DNA of 64,000 nt from CANJIV01 sp046330225 (GTDB lineage Bacteria > Actinomycetota > Thermoleophilia > Solirubrobacterales > Solirubrobacteraceae), in contig JAXLTD010000011.1 of the NCBI GenBank assembly GCA_046330225.1, forward strand, positions 1 through 64,000. The letters run 5' to 3'. Below the pieces are notes generated by a model that was not told where the DNA came from, made no database searches, and saw only the letters and a list, made by a program, of their open reading frames with translations. How positions within the stretch are numbered: position 1 is the first letter of the stretch; each line of letters opens with the position of its first letter. Position numbers and translations under genes: made by a program. This document shows, in pieces, positions 21,061-29,452 of this stretch.

Positions 21061-22008
21061 CTAGAGCCGCACGGCCTGCGCCGCGACGCGGCCCTCGCGC
21101 CACGCGGCCAGCGCCGCCGCGGCGATCGCCAGGTCCTGGATCGCCAGCCCCGTGGAGTCGAAGAGCGTGACGGCCTCGGGGCCGGGGCGGCCGGGCGCGT
21201 CGCCGGCCAGCACCGCCCCGAGCTCGCCGACCTGCTCGCGGGCCACCACCCCGGCCTCCACGGCACCCGTGAGCTCGCCGCCGTGCGCAGCCTGGGCCCA
21301 CTCGTCGCAGAAGAGCGCGCACGACGCCACCGCGCCGACCGTTGCCTCGGCCTTTCCGGGCCCGTCGGCGCCCAGCATGTTGAGGTGCAGCCCGGGCCGC
21401 AGGTCGCCGGCCTCGACCACCGGCTCGGCGCCCGGCGTGACGCAGCAGACGACGTCGGCCGCCAGCGCCTCGGCCAGGCCGCCTGGGACGTGCCCGAGCT
21501 CCTCGGCCAGCGCCGCCGCCGCCTCCGGCCGCGGGTCGAAGCACCCGCCCGGCGCGTAGCCGGCGGCGGCCAGGCACCGCGCCGCCCAGACGCCGTGCAA
21601 GCCGCAGCCGACGATGCCGGCGGTCCGCGCCCCCGGCGGCGCGAGCGCCTGCGCCGCAACCGCCGCGACCGCGCCGGTCCGCAGCGCCGTCACCGAGCGG
21701 GCGTCGAGCAGCATGACCGGCACCCCCGTGTCCGCATCCGAGAGGCACAGCACGCCCGACACCGTCGGGAGCCCGCGCGCGGGATTGCCCGGGAACGACG
21801 TGATCCACTTCAGGAGGGCGAGGCCGTCTCCCAGCGCGGGCATGGCCCGGAAGTCCCCGTGCGGCGGGCTGAGGAGGTAGATCTTCGGCGGCATCGTCCA
21901 CTCGCCGGCGTGGTGGCGGACGAACGCGGCCCGGACCGCGTCGATCGCCGCCGCGGGCGAGACGGCGGCGAGCACCGCATCGTGGTCGAGCACCGGGATC
22001 TCGGGCAT
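21061..22008 (-). CDS. ornithine cyclodeaminase / mu-crystallin family protein
   Basis: A 315-aa NAD(P)-dependent enzyme of the OCD/mu-crystallin family, which includes ornithine cyclodeaminase, alanine dehydrogenase and ketimine reductase. Seen are MPPKIYLLSPPHGDFRAMPA and LLKWITSFPGNPARGLPTVSG (substrate pocket), DARSVTALRTGAVAAVAAQ, the Rossmann motif GIVGCGLHGVWAARCL, and the C-terminal LFDSTGLAIQDLAIA. The substrate is not determinable. The ATG at 22008 is served by TATCGT, which overlaps by two bases the -10 of the divergent carboxylase epsilon gene. Confidence 0.85.
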   Translation of the reverse strand: MPEIPVLDHDAVLAAVSPAAAIDAVRAAFVRHHAGEWTMPPKIYLLSPPHGDFRAMPALGDGLALLKWITSFPGNPARGLPTVSGVLCLSDADTGVPVMLLDARSVTALRTGAVAAVAAQALAPPGARTAGIVGCGLHGVWAARCLAAAGYAPGGCFDPRPEAAAALAEELGHVPGGLAEALAADVVCCVTPGAEPVVEAGDLRPGLHLNMLGADGPGKAEATVGAVASCALFCDEWAQAAHGGELTGAVEAGVVAREQVGELGAVLAGDAPGRPGPEAVTLFDSTGLAIQDLAIAAAALAAWREGRVAAQAVRL

Positions 22009-22017
22009 CGCGGCGTG

Positions 22018-22027
22018 ACGATAGCCT
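22018..22027. promoter_or_regulatory. overlapping divergent -10 elements
   Basis: Minus-strand TATCGT (22023-22018) and plus-strand TAGCCT (22022-22027) share two bases. They end 9 nt and 7 nt before the start codons of the cyclodeaminase relative and the epsilon subunit respectively, so the two genes cannot be initiated simultaneously. Confidence 0.55.
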
Positions 22028-22034
22028 CCTGCGC

Positions 22035-22259
22035 GTGGTCAACCGCCGCGCCAAGCTCCAGGTGATCGCTCCGTCGGCCTCCCCGGAGGAGGCCGCCGCC
22101 GTCGCCGCGGCCGTCGAGCAGTTCCTCCGCGACCACGCCCCGGCCCCCGCGCCGGCCGCCCCCGCTCGCAACCCCTGGCAGCGGGCCGCGCTGCTCGAGG
22201 CCGCCGGGCGCGAGCCCGACGAGCCGTCCCCCTGGGGCGACCCCCACCCCTGGGGCTAG
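22035..22259 (+). CDS. acyl-CoA carboxylase epsilon-type small subunit
   Basis: A 74-aa protein with the layout of actinobacterial AccE/PccE: an N-terminal beta strand (RAKLQVIAPSASPEE), a helix (AAVAAAVEQFLRDH), an Ala/Pro linker and a C-terminal NPWQRAALLEAAGREP. These small subunits stabilise the alpha-beta carboxylase complex, and they normally adjoin the beta gene; here it is about 4.6 kb from pccB. The GTG at 22035 lies 7 nt after TAGCCT (leaderless). The family assignment rests on pattern and size, so it is less certain than the other subunits. Confidence 0.65.
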   Translation: MVNRRAKLQVIAPSASPEEAAAVAAAVEQFLRDHAPAPAPAAPARNPWQRAALLEAAGREPDEPSPWGDPHPWG

Positions 22260-22363
22260 GCGACCGCCTCCAGATCGTCGTGCCCGCGGGACGCCCCGCT
22301 CGATTCCGAGGCGCCGCGGGCGGAGTGCGGCGTGCACAGACCCTGGCGAACCTCGGATATTCT

Positions 22364-22389
22364 AAAACCCGACCGGGTTTTGCTAGTTT
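22364..22389 (+). promoter_or_regulatory. cysH promoter with palindromic operator candidate
   Basis: A perfect 8-2-8 inverted repeat, AAAACCCG-AC-CGGGTTTT (22364-22381), lies immediately upstream of the -10 TAGTTT (22384-22389), which ends 6 nt before the cysH ATG. A dimeric repressor bound there would block the -10/-35 spacer. The AT-rich arms are conspicuous in this GC-rich DNA. The position suggests sulfur control, perhaps by an Rrf2/CymR-type regulator; the regulator's identity is inference. Confidence 0.7.
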
Positions 22390-22395
22390 CTGCCG

Positions 22396-23067
22396 ATGCC
22401 CGCTCCCCCCGAAGCGGCGCCGGACCTCGAGGCGCTCGACGCCAGCGAGGTCATCGCCCACGCCGTCGAGCGCCACCACCCGCGCCTCGCGCTCGCCTGC
22501 TCCTTCCAGAAGGAGGAGTCGGTCCTGCTCGATCTGCTCCTGACGATCAAGCCCGACGCCCGCGTCTTCGCGCTCGACACGGCCGTCCTGTTCCCCGAGA
22601 CCTACGACGTCTGGCGCGAGGTCGAGTCCCGCTACAACATCAAGGTCGAGTCGTTCTCCGGGCCCACCCTCGCGGCCCAGGCGGCCGAGCACGGCGACCG
22701 CCTCTGGGAGCGCGACCCCGCGGCCTGCTGCGGCCTGCGCAAGCTCGAGCCGCTCGGCCGCGCGCTCGCCGGCCTCGACGGGTGGATCACCGGCCTGCGC
22801 CGCGAGCAGTCGCCGACCCGCGCGACCGCCGCGAAGGCCGAGTGGGACGCCACGCACTCGCTGTGGAAGTACAACCCGCTGGCCGACTGGACCGAGCGCG
22901 ACGTCTGGCGCCACATCCACGAGCGAGGCCTGCCGTACAACCCGCTCCACGATCGGGGCTACGCGTCGATCGGCTGCACCCACTGCACGAGCCCCGGAAC
23001 CGGCCGCGAGGGCCGCTGGGCCGGCACCGAGAAGACCGAATGCGGGCTGCACCCCGCGGCGAGCTGA
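22396..23067 (+). CDS. cysH: APS reductase (adenylyl-sulfate reductase, thioredoxin-dependent)
   Basis: A 223-aa phosphoadenylyl/adenylyl-sulfate reductase. It carries the paired cysteines CCGLRK (about residue 113) and CTHC (about 195) that bind a [4Fe-4S] cluster, marking the APS-reducing type rather than the cluster-free PAPS type. The catalytic cysteine is in EKTECGLH at the C-terminus, and WITGLRREQSPTR is the substrate loop. It reduces adenylyl sulfate to sulfite. First gene of the operon cysH-sir-cysD-cysN, with a leaderless promoter and a palindrome just upstream. The absence of a cysC kinase in the operon agrees with use of APS directly. Confidence 0.93.
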   Translation: MPAPPEAAPDLEALDASEVIAHAVERHHPRLALACSFQKEESVLLDLLLTIKPDARVFALDTAVLFPETYDVWREVESRYNIKVESFSGPTLAAQAAEHGDRLWERDPAACCGLRKLEPLGRALAGLDGWITGLRREQSPTRATAAKAEWDATHSLWKYNPLADWTERDVWRHIHERGLPYNPLHDRGYASIGCTHCTSPGTGREGRWAGTEKTECGLHPAAS

Positions 23068-23119
23068 CCGCGCCGGCCCGCGCACCCGACCACCCGCCAC
23101 CGCAAGGAACCCACGCCCC

Positions 23120-24943
23120 ATGGAACCCTCCTCCGTCCACGCCGGCCGCGGCTCCCGCTCTGACCCCGAGGTCCTGCAGGACGTCCCGGGGCACGTCATC
23201 CCGATCCTCGAGCGGGAGTTCGACGACTTCGACACCGAGGCCGACAAGTTCCTCGCCGGCGAGACGCCCGAGGATCAGTTCATCGGCTTCCGGCTCAAGC
23301 AGGGCGTCTACGGCCAGCGCCAGGCCGAGGTGCAGATGTGCCGCATCAAGCTCCCGTTTGGCGGGGTGACCCCGGACCAGCTCGACGCGCTGGCGGACGC
23401 CGTGGAGACCTACGCGCCGCTGAACAAGGCGCACGTCACCACCCGCCAGAACATCCAGATCCACCACGTGCCGCTCGCGCAGATGGCCCGGCTGATCCGC
23501 GACATCTCCGCGGCGGGCCTCTCGACGCGCGAGGGCTGCGGCAACACCGTGCGCAACGTGACGGGCGACCCGCGGGCCGGGGTGTGCGAGGGGGAGCGGT
23601 TCGATCCGACGCCCTACGTCGGCGCCTTCGTCCGCTACTTCGTGCGCAACGACGTCTGCCAGCTCATGCCGCGCAAGATCAAGACGGCGTTCACGGCCAC
23701 CGACGACGACGTCGCGATCACCGGCATCCACGACCTCGGGTTCATTCCCCGGGTGCGGGAGATCGACGGCGAGGAGGTCCGCGGGTTCGAGCTCCGGGTG
23801 GGCGGCGGCACGTCGATCATGCCGCGGATCGCGCCGGCGATCTACGACTTCCTCCCCGCCGACGACGGCACCTACCTGAAGGTGACCGAGGCCGTCCTGC
23901 GGATCTTCGACCGTCAGGACTGGCTCCGGAAGAACCGGGCCCGCGCCCGCATCAAGGTGCTCGTCGACAAGGTCGGGCCCGAGGAGTTCCGGTCGATGGT
24001 CGAGGCCGAGCTGCAGGGCGACTGGGTGCAGGACCGCGACTTCACCATCGACCCCCTCCTGTTCCGCCACGACGAGGAGGCCAGCGCGCCGGCGCCGCCC
24101 GCGTCGCCGGCGAGCCCGAACGGCGACTCGCGCGGGTTTCACCGGTGGGTGCAGGCCAACGTGCAGGCCCAGCGGCAGGCCGGCTTCAGCACGGCGGCGG
24201 TGAAGATCACCCGGGGCGACCTCACGCCCGAGCAGTTCCGCGGGCTCGCGGCGATCCTGCGGGAGTTCACCGGCGGCCATGCGCGGACGTCGGTCCAGCA
24301 GAACCTCGTGCTGCGCTGGGTGCGCGACGAGGCGCTCTACGACGTCTGGACCCGCCTCGATGCCCTCGGCCTCGGGGACGCGGGCGCCAACGAGATCACC
24401 GACGTCGTGAGCTGCCCGGGCACCGACTCCTGCAAGCTGGGGATCACCGCGTCGATGGGCCTCAACGCGGCGGTGCAGGAGCGCCTGGAGTCGCTGGCGA
24501 TCGACGATCCGCTCACCCGCGCGATCCACATCAAGATGAGCGGCTGCCCGAACGGCTGCAGCCAGCATCACATCGCCGACATCGGGTTCTACGGCGCCTC
24601 GATCAAGGCCGGCGACCAGACGATTCCGGCCTACGTCGCCCACCTCGGCGGGCGCTACGAGGGCGGCGAGGTGGGCTACGGCACGCGGCTGAAGGTCCGC
24701 CTGCCGGCCAAGCGCGTGCCCGACGCCGTGGAGCGCTGGCTCGAGCTCTACCGCGCCGGCCGAGCGGACGGCGAGGCGTTCCGCGACTACGTGGCGCGGG
24801 CCGGCACGGCGGCGTTCGAGGACGCGGTCCGCGACCTGGCGATGCCCGTCGAGTTCGGGCTCGAGACGATGAGCATGTTCATCGACTGGAACCGCAGCGC
24901 GCCGTTCGAGGTCATCCGGGGCGAGGGCGAGTGCGCCGTCTAG
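23120..24943 (+). CDS. sir: ferredoxin-dependent sulfite reductase
   Basis: A 607-aa sirohaem-[4Fe-4S] reductase of the nitrite/sulfite family that reduces sulfite to sulfide with six electrons. Two ferredoxin-like half-domains are present, and the cluster and sirohaem ligands are in SCPGTDSCKLGIT and KMSGCPNGCSQHHIAD. The N-domain has HVTTRQNIQIHHVPL and GNTVRNVTGDP. Assignment to sulfite rather than nitrite rests on the flanking cysH and cysDN genes. AAGGA lies about 8 nt before the ATG at 23120; 52 bp separate it from cysH. No sirohaem synthase gene is adjacent. Confidence 0.9.
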   Translation: MEPSSVHAGRGSRSDPEVLQDVPGHVIPILEREFDDFDTEADKFLAGETPEDQFIGFRLKQGVYGQRQAEVQMCRIKLPFGGVTPDQLDALADAVETYAPLNKAHVTTRQNIQIHHVPLAQMARLIRDISAAGLSTREGCGNTVRNVTGDPRAGVCEGERFDPTPYVGAFVRYFVRNDVCQLMPRKIKTAFTATDDDVAITGIHDLGFIPRVREIDGEEVRGFELRVGGGTSIMPRIAPAIYDFLPADDGTYLKVTEAVLRIFDRQDWLRKNRARARIKVLVDKVGPEEFRSMVEAELQGDWVQDRDFTIDPLLFRHDEEASAPAPPASPASPNGDSRGFHRWVQANVQAQRQAGFSTAAVKITRGDLTPEQFRGLAAILREFTGGHARTSVQQNLVLRWVRDEALYDVWTRLDALGLGDAGANEITDVVSCPGTDSCKLGITASMGLNAAVQERLESLAIDDPLTRAIHIKMSGCPNGCSQHHIADIGFYGASIKAGDQTIPAYVAHLGGRYEGGEVGYGTRLKVRLPAKRVPDAVERWLELYRAGRADGEAFRDYVARAGTAAFEDAVRDLAMPVEFGLETMSMFIDWNRSAPFEVIRGEGECAV

Positions 24944-24980
24944 CGGCCCGCCGGCCGGCCGCCGCCGCGCCTGCGCCCCC

Positions 24981-25883
24981 ATGACGCTCCCCTCCCACCT
25001 CGACGCCCTCGAGGCCGAGGCGATCCACATCATGCGCGAGGTGGCCGCCGAGCTCGAGCGCCCCGTGCTGCTGTTCTCCGGCGGCAAGGACTCGATCGTG
25101 CTCCTGCGGCTGGCCGAGAAGGCCTTCCGCCCCGGGGGCTTCCCCTTCCCCGTCATGCACGTCGACACGGGCCACAACTTCCCGGAGGTCATCGAGTTCC
25201 GCGACCGCCGGGTCGCCGAGCTGGGCGAGCGGCTCGTCGTCGCCTCGGTGCAGGCGTCGATCGACGCCGGACGCGTGGTGGAGGAGACGGGGCCGCGCGC
25301 CTCGCGCAACCGGCTCCAGACCACGACACTGCTCGACGCGATCGCCCAGCACGGCTTCGACGCGGCCTTCGGCGGCGCCCGCCGGGACGAGGAGCGCGCC
25401 CGCGCAAAGGAGCGCATCTTCAGCTTCCGGGACGACTTCGGCCAGTGGGACCCGCGGGCCCAGCGGCCCGAGCTGTGGAACCTCTACAACGGCCGGGTGC
25501 GGCGCGGCGAGCACGTCCGCGTCTTCCCGATCTCGAACTGGACCGAGCTTGACGTGTGGGAGTACATCGCCCGCGAGCGCCTCGAGATCCCCTCGATCTA
25601 CTTCGCCCACCGCCGGCGTGTGTTCGCGCGCGACGGGATGCTCTACGCCGACTCGGCGTTCGTGGAGCGGCTCGACGGCGAGGAGCCGTTCGAGGCCTCG
25701 GTGCGGTACCGCACCGTTGGCGACATGAGCTGCACCGGCGCCGTGCGCAGCGAGGCGGCCACGCTCGACGCCGTCGTGGCAGAGATCGCCGCCACCCGGA
25801 TCACCGAGCGCGGCGAAACCCGCGCCGACGACCGCGTGTCGGAGGCCGCCATGGAGGACCGCAAGAAGGAGGGGTACTTCTGA
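24981..25883 (+). CDS. cysD: sulfate adenylyltransferase small subunit
   Basis: A 300-aa ATP pyrophosphatase-fold subunit that adenylates sulfate to APS, driven by the CysN GTPase. The PP-loop is LLFSGGKDSIVLLRL near residue 35; HVDTGHNFPEVIEFRD, GGARRDEERARAKERIFSFRD and the C-terminal DRKKEGYF are hallmarks of CysD. It follows sir by 37 bp and overlaps cysN by one base (TGATG at 25881-25885), with AGAAGGAGG just upstream serving cysN. Confidence 0.95.
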   Translation: MTLPSHLDALEAEAIHIMREVAAELERPVLLFSGGKDSIVLLRLAEKAFRPGGFPFPVMHVDTGHNFPEVIEFRDRRVAELGERLVVASVQASIDAGRVVEETGPRASRNRLQTTTLLDAIAQHGFDAAFGGARRDEERARAKERIFSFRDDFGQWDPRAQRPELWNLYNGRVRRGEHVRVFPISNWTELDVWEYIARERLEIPSIYFAHRRRVFARDGMLYADSAFVERLDGEEPFEASVRYRTVGDMSCTGAVRSEAATLDAVVAEIAATRITERGETRADDRVSEAAMEDRKKEGYF

Positions 25884-27148
25884 TGCCCGCCGCACCGCCC
25901 CCGGCCGAGCTGCTGCGGTTCGCGACCTGCGGGTCGGTGGACGACGGCAAGAGCACGCTGATCGGGCGGCTGCTCTATGACTCGAAGTCCGTGCTGGCCG
26001 ACCAGATGGCCCACGTCGAGGAGGTCTCCGAGCGTCGCGGCGCTGCCGCGCCCGACCTCGCCCTCCTCACCGACGGGCTGCGCGCCGAGCGCGAGCAAGG
26101 CATCACGATCGACGTCGCGTACCGCGCGTTCGCCACGCCGCGCCGGCGGTTCATCATCGCCGACTGCCCGGGCCACGTGCAGTACACGCGCAACATGGTC
26201 ACGGGCTCCTCGACCGCCGATCTCTCGCTCGTGCTGGTCGACGCCCGCTACGGCGTCGTGGACCAGACCCGCCGCCACGCCGCCATCGCCGCGCTCCTGC
26301 GGGTCCCCCACCTCGCCGTCGGGATCAACAAGATGGATCTCGTCGACTGGGACGAAGGCGTCTTCGAGCGCACGGCCTCCGCCATGCGCGACGTCGCCAC
26401 ACGGCTCGGCCTCGCCGACGTCACCTGCATTCCGATCTCGGCCCTCGCGGGAGACAACGTGGTCGAGCGGTCGGCGGCGATGCCGTGGTACGAGGGGCCG
26501 ACGCTCCTGCACCACCTCGAGCACGTGCCGCTCGCGCCGCGCGGAGCCGCCGCCGAGGCGCGCTTCCCGGTCCAGTGGGTCATCCGCCCGCGCGAGGCCG
26601 GCCGAGCCGAGGAGCGAACCTACGCCGGCCAGGTCGCCGGCGGCGAGCTCGCCGCCGGGGACGAGGTCGTGGTGCTGCCCGCCGGACATGCTACCCGCAT
26701 CGCTGCGATCGAGACGTTCGACGGGCCTCGGGAGCACGCCGCCGCCCCGGACGCCGTGGCGCTGCGCCTCGCCGACGACCTCGACGTCGCCCGCGGCGAC
26801 CTCATCTGCCGCCCGGGGCATCCAGCCACCGTGACCCGCGAGCTCGAGGCGACGGTGTGCTGGATGGCCGACGCCCCGCTGCGGGCCGGCGGCCGCTACG
26901 CGATCAAGCACACCACACGGACCGTGCGCGCCGCCGTTGACGCCGTGGCGAGCCGCCTTGACGTCCAGACGCTCGACCACGACGAGGCCGCCGCCGAGCT
27001 GCACCTCAACGACATCGGCCGCGTCCGGCTGCGCACGAGCGCGCCGCTCGCCGTCGACCCGTACGCCCGCAACCGCGCGACCGGCGCGTTCATCCTCATC
27101 GACGAGGCGACGAACGACACGGTCGGGGCGGGCATGATCGCCGGCTGA
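25883..27148 (+). CDS. cysN: sulfate adenylyltransferase GTPase subunit
   Basis: A 421-aa EF-Tu-like GTPase that couples GTP hydrolysis to APS formation by CysD. G motifs seen are GSVDDGKSTLIGRLLYDSK, DCPGHVQYTRNMVTG and GINKMDLVDW, with the switch GITIDVAYR; the barrel domains follow. The length is that of CysN alone, with no fused CysC (APS kinase) domain, so PAPS is not made by this operon. The ATG at 25883 overlaps the cysD stop. Its end is 7 bp from the convergent MOSC gene, leaving no room for a separate terminator. Confidence 0.95.
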   Translation: MPAAPPPAELLRFATCGSVDDGKSTLIGRLLYDSKSVLADQMAHVEEVSERRGAAAPDLALLTDGLRAEREQGITIDVAYRAFATPRRRFIIADCPGHVQYTRNMVTGSSTADLSLVLVDARYGVVDQTRRHAAIAALLRVPHLAVGINKMDLVDWDEGVFERTASAMRDVATRLGLADVTCIPISALAGDNVVERSAAMPWYEGPTLLHHLEHVPLAPRGAAAEARFPVQWVIRPREAGRAEERTYAGQVAGGELAAGDEVVVLPAGHATRIAAIETFDGPREHAAAPDAVALRLADDLDVARGDLICRPGHPATVTRELEATVCWMADAPLRAGGRYAIKHTTRTVRAAVDAVASRLDVQTLDHDEAAAELHLNDIGRVRLRTSAPLAVDPYARNRATGAFILIDEATNDTVGAGMIAG

Positions 27149-27155
27149 GGCGCGG

Positions 27156-27794
27156 TCAGGCGCCGTCGACCGTCACGCGATCCCCGACGGCGACCGGGCC
27201 GCCGGCGACCACCGCGGCGTTGAGCGCCAGCTCGCCGCCGAACTCGCGGCGGATCCGGCGGAGCACCTCGACGTCCTGGGCCTGGGTGTCGGGGTCGAAG
27301 GTGGTCATGATGCAGCGCGCCCGCAGGCTGTCGAGCCACACGACGGCGGCCCCGATCCGCAGGCGCCGGCCCTCCCACCCGCGCTCGGCCAGGCCCTCGA
27401 CACCGCCGATCACGAGGTTTGGCCGCAGCCGCCGTCCGTCCTCTCCCAGCGCCGCGATCGCCCCGTCGGTGGCCACGAGGAGCGGCAGGACGTCGAACCG
27501 GCCGGCGCTGGCGTCCGCGACGAGGCGGGCGTCCGGCCCCGCGGCGGCCTGCACGGCCGCCTGGGATGCCGGATCCGCCCAGGGACGGCCGTCCACGCGG
27601 GCCTGCCCGTCCTCGCCAAGCGTGGCGTGGAGGCCGAGCAGGCGCGGCCGCGTGCGCGCCGTCAGGACGCCGCGCTCCCCGCGCACCTGGACGAGGCGGT
27701 CGCCGGGGATGCCGTCGGACGTCAGCTCGGCGCGCTCCAGGCGCTCGCCCGCCATCGACTTGACGGGATAGCGCCACAGCTCCGCGACGTGCAC
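27156..27794 (-). CDS. MOSC domain protein
   Basis: A 212-aa protein with the N-terminal MOSC beta-barrel (VAELWRYPVKSMAGERLERAEL) and the MOSC core containing the conserved cysteine in LDSLRARCIMTTFDPDT. MOSC domains transfer sulfur or act as molybdenum-cofactor enzymes (YcbX/mARC type, reducing N-hydroxylated compounds); which applies is not clear. It starts with GTG at 27794, 8 bp after the esterase stop, so the two genes are likely cotranscribed. Confidence 0.85.
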   Translation of the reverse strand: MHVAELWRYPVKSMAGERLERAELTSDGIPGDRLVQVRGERGVLTARTRPRLLGLHATLGEDGQARVDGRPWADPASQAAVQAAAGPDARLVADASAGRFDVLPLLVATDGAIAALGEDGRRLRPNLVIGGVEGLAERGWEGRRLRIGAAVVWLDSLRARCIMTTFDPDTQAQDVEVLRRIRREFGGELALNAAVVAGGPVAVGDRVTVDGA

Positions 27795-27801
27795 GGCGGC
27801 C

Positions 27802-28458
27802 TCAGCCCGCCTCGCCCGGCGGGAGCACGGCGTCGAGGAAGGCCTGGCCGGCCGGGATGTCGCCGGGCCCGAACTCGTGGCCCCCGGCGTGCTCCTCGTA
27901 GTCGACGGCCAGCCCGGCTGCCTCGAGGCGGGCCGCAGCCTGGCGCCCGAACTCCACGCTCATGACCGGATCGTTGACGCCGTGGCTGATGCGGACCGGC
28001 AGGCCCGCGCGCCCGGCCAGATCGGGCGCCCAGCCCTCGACCGTCGGCAGGAAGCCGGCGTGGATGAGCAGGCCCGCCGGGCGCGGGCGCTCCGGCGCCA
28101 GCCCGAGGGCGTAGCTCATCACTGACCCCATCGAGAACCCGCCGAGCACCGTGCGCTCGGGCGGGATCCCGGTGCGCTCCCACAGCGTGTCGTGGAAGGC
28201 GGCGAGCTGGTCAAACGACGCGCGGAACGTCGCGGGGTCCGGGAAGCCGACGCGCGGGACGACGTACCAGTGGTATCCGGGCCAGCCGGGCAGCGTGAGC
28301 GGGCCCCGCGGCGTAACGACGTGGAGCCGCCGGCGCGGATCGAACGCGTCGCCCGCCGGCAGGAGGTCGGCGTCGTCGGCTCCGCGTCCGTGGTGGAGGA
28401 TCAGCAGCCCGTCCGCCGGTCCGTCGGCGGGCCGCTCGCGAAAGGCGAGCCCGCTCAT
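27802..28458 (-). CDS. phospholipase/carboxylesterase family hydrolase
   Basis: A 218-aa alpha/beta hydrolase of the carboxylesterase/thioesterase (YpfH-like) family. The oxyanion loop is LILHHGRGADDADL, the nucleophile elbow is GGFSMGSVMSY, the acid is in SHGVNDPVMSVEFG and the histidine in HAGGHEFGPGDIPAG. No signal peptide is present, so it is cytoplasmic. Upstream are 157 bp holding its promoter region, then the end of the Bax-inhibitor-like gene on the same strand. Confidence 0.85.
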   Translation of the reverse strand: MSGLAFRERPADGPADGLLILHHGRGADDADLLPAGDAFDPRRRLHVVTPRGPLTLPGWPGYHWYVVPRVGFPDPATFRASFDQLAAFHDTLWERTGIPPERTVLGGFSMGSVMSYALGLAPERPRPAGLLIHAGFLPTVEGWAPDLAGRAGLPVRISHGVNDPVMSVEFGRQAAARLEAAGLAVDYEEHAGGHEFGPGDIPAGQAFLDAVLPPGEAG

Positions 28459-28615
28459 CGGCCTGCTCCCGTGTCGTGTGCCCGCCGCATCGCGCCTCCT
28501 TTGGATCGCCGTGGCCGGGGAGCCGGCCTCGCCGTCAACGATACGGCCGGGCGATGATCCGCCGGTGGTGCCGAGGCCCCGCCCCGCCCCGAGCGCCCGC
28601 GGCGGCCGGCCAGCC

Positions 28616-29287
28616 CTACCGGCTGCCGCCGAAGATCTGCAGGAAGAACAGGAAGATGTTGAAGATGTCCAGGAAGATCGCCGCCGCGAGCGGGATCGCG
28701 GAGTCCTTCCCGGCGCGCTTGAGGCGGTTGAAGTCGAAGATCGTGTAGGCGCCGAAGATGCCGAGCCCGAGGATCGAGTAGATGAGGTACCCGCCCGGGA
28801 TGTTCACGAAGATCAGGACGATCCCGAGCACGATCAGGGCGAGCAGCATCCAGAAGAGCACGCGCGCCCAGCTGGAGAAGTCGCGCCGCGTGGCGTAGCC
28901 GTAGGAGCCGAGCGCGCCGACGAAGAGGGCGGTGGCCCCGGCCGCCTGGTACACCACCGTCGGGTTCGCGTTCAGGTAGTAGTTGATGACCGGTGCGATG
29001 AACAGCCCGAGCAGCAGGCCCATGGTGAAGAGCAGCACCAGCGCCAGGGGCCGCGACCGCTTCACGGCGACGTTGAGCCCGATCACGCAGGCGATCACGC
29101 CGATGAAGATGATGAGGCCGCCCTGGCCGCTCCAGTCCTTGGCGACATAGGCGCCCAGCGCGGCAAAGCCGACAGTGATGGCGACGAGGCCCATGACCTC
29201 GCCGAGCAGCGCGCTCGAGTCGACGCGGGCGGCGGTCTCGCGGCCGAACGCGTCACGGTCGGTCTGGCTGCCGGGGAATGTGCCCAT
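28616..29287 (-). CDS. Bax inhibitor-1/YccA family membrane protein
   Basis: A 223-aa protein with seven predicted membrane helices and the BI-1 landmarks: SRPLALVLLFTMGLLLGLF, VYQAAGATALFVGALGSYGY and the C-terminal ILGLGIFGAYTIFDFNRLKR with DSAIPLAAAIFLDIFNIFLF. Family members are pH-sensitive Ca2+ leak channels or protease modulators; the role in this group is unknown. The ATG at 29287 has AGGAG about 12 nt upstream. It is divergent from the carboxylase alpha gene, with 165 bp between. Confidence 0.9.
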   Translation of the reverse strand: MGTFPGSQTDRDAFGRETAARVDSSALLGEVMGLVAITVGFAALGAYVAKDWSGQGGLIIFIGVIACVIGLNVAVKRSRPLALVLLFTMGLLLGLFIAPVINYYLNANPTVVYQAAGATALFVGALGSYGYATRRDFSSWARVLFWMLLALIVLGIVLIFVNIPGGYLIYSILGLGIFGAYTIFDFNRLKRAGKDSAIPLAAAIFLDIFNIFLFFLQIFGGSR

Positions 29288-29452
29288 GGCGGGTGGCGGT
29301 CTCCTGGTCTGGAAGGGAACTCGGGGCAGAAACGGTACGCGACGCGCCAGCGCCGCGCGATGCTTCTCCGGTTATCGGCGCGTCGGCGCCCTCGGTGAAG
29401 CGCCGCGGCGTACGGACGCCGCCGCGCGCGACTGACTAACCTTCCGCGCCCG

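Noticed and set aside
19136..22171. Open frame of about 1,000 codons on the minus strand
   Set aside because: It is antisense to the second PhoD gene and overlaps the cyclodeaminase relative in a different frame; low-complexity translation with no domain.
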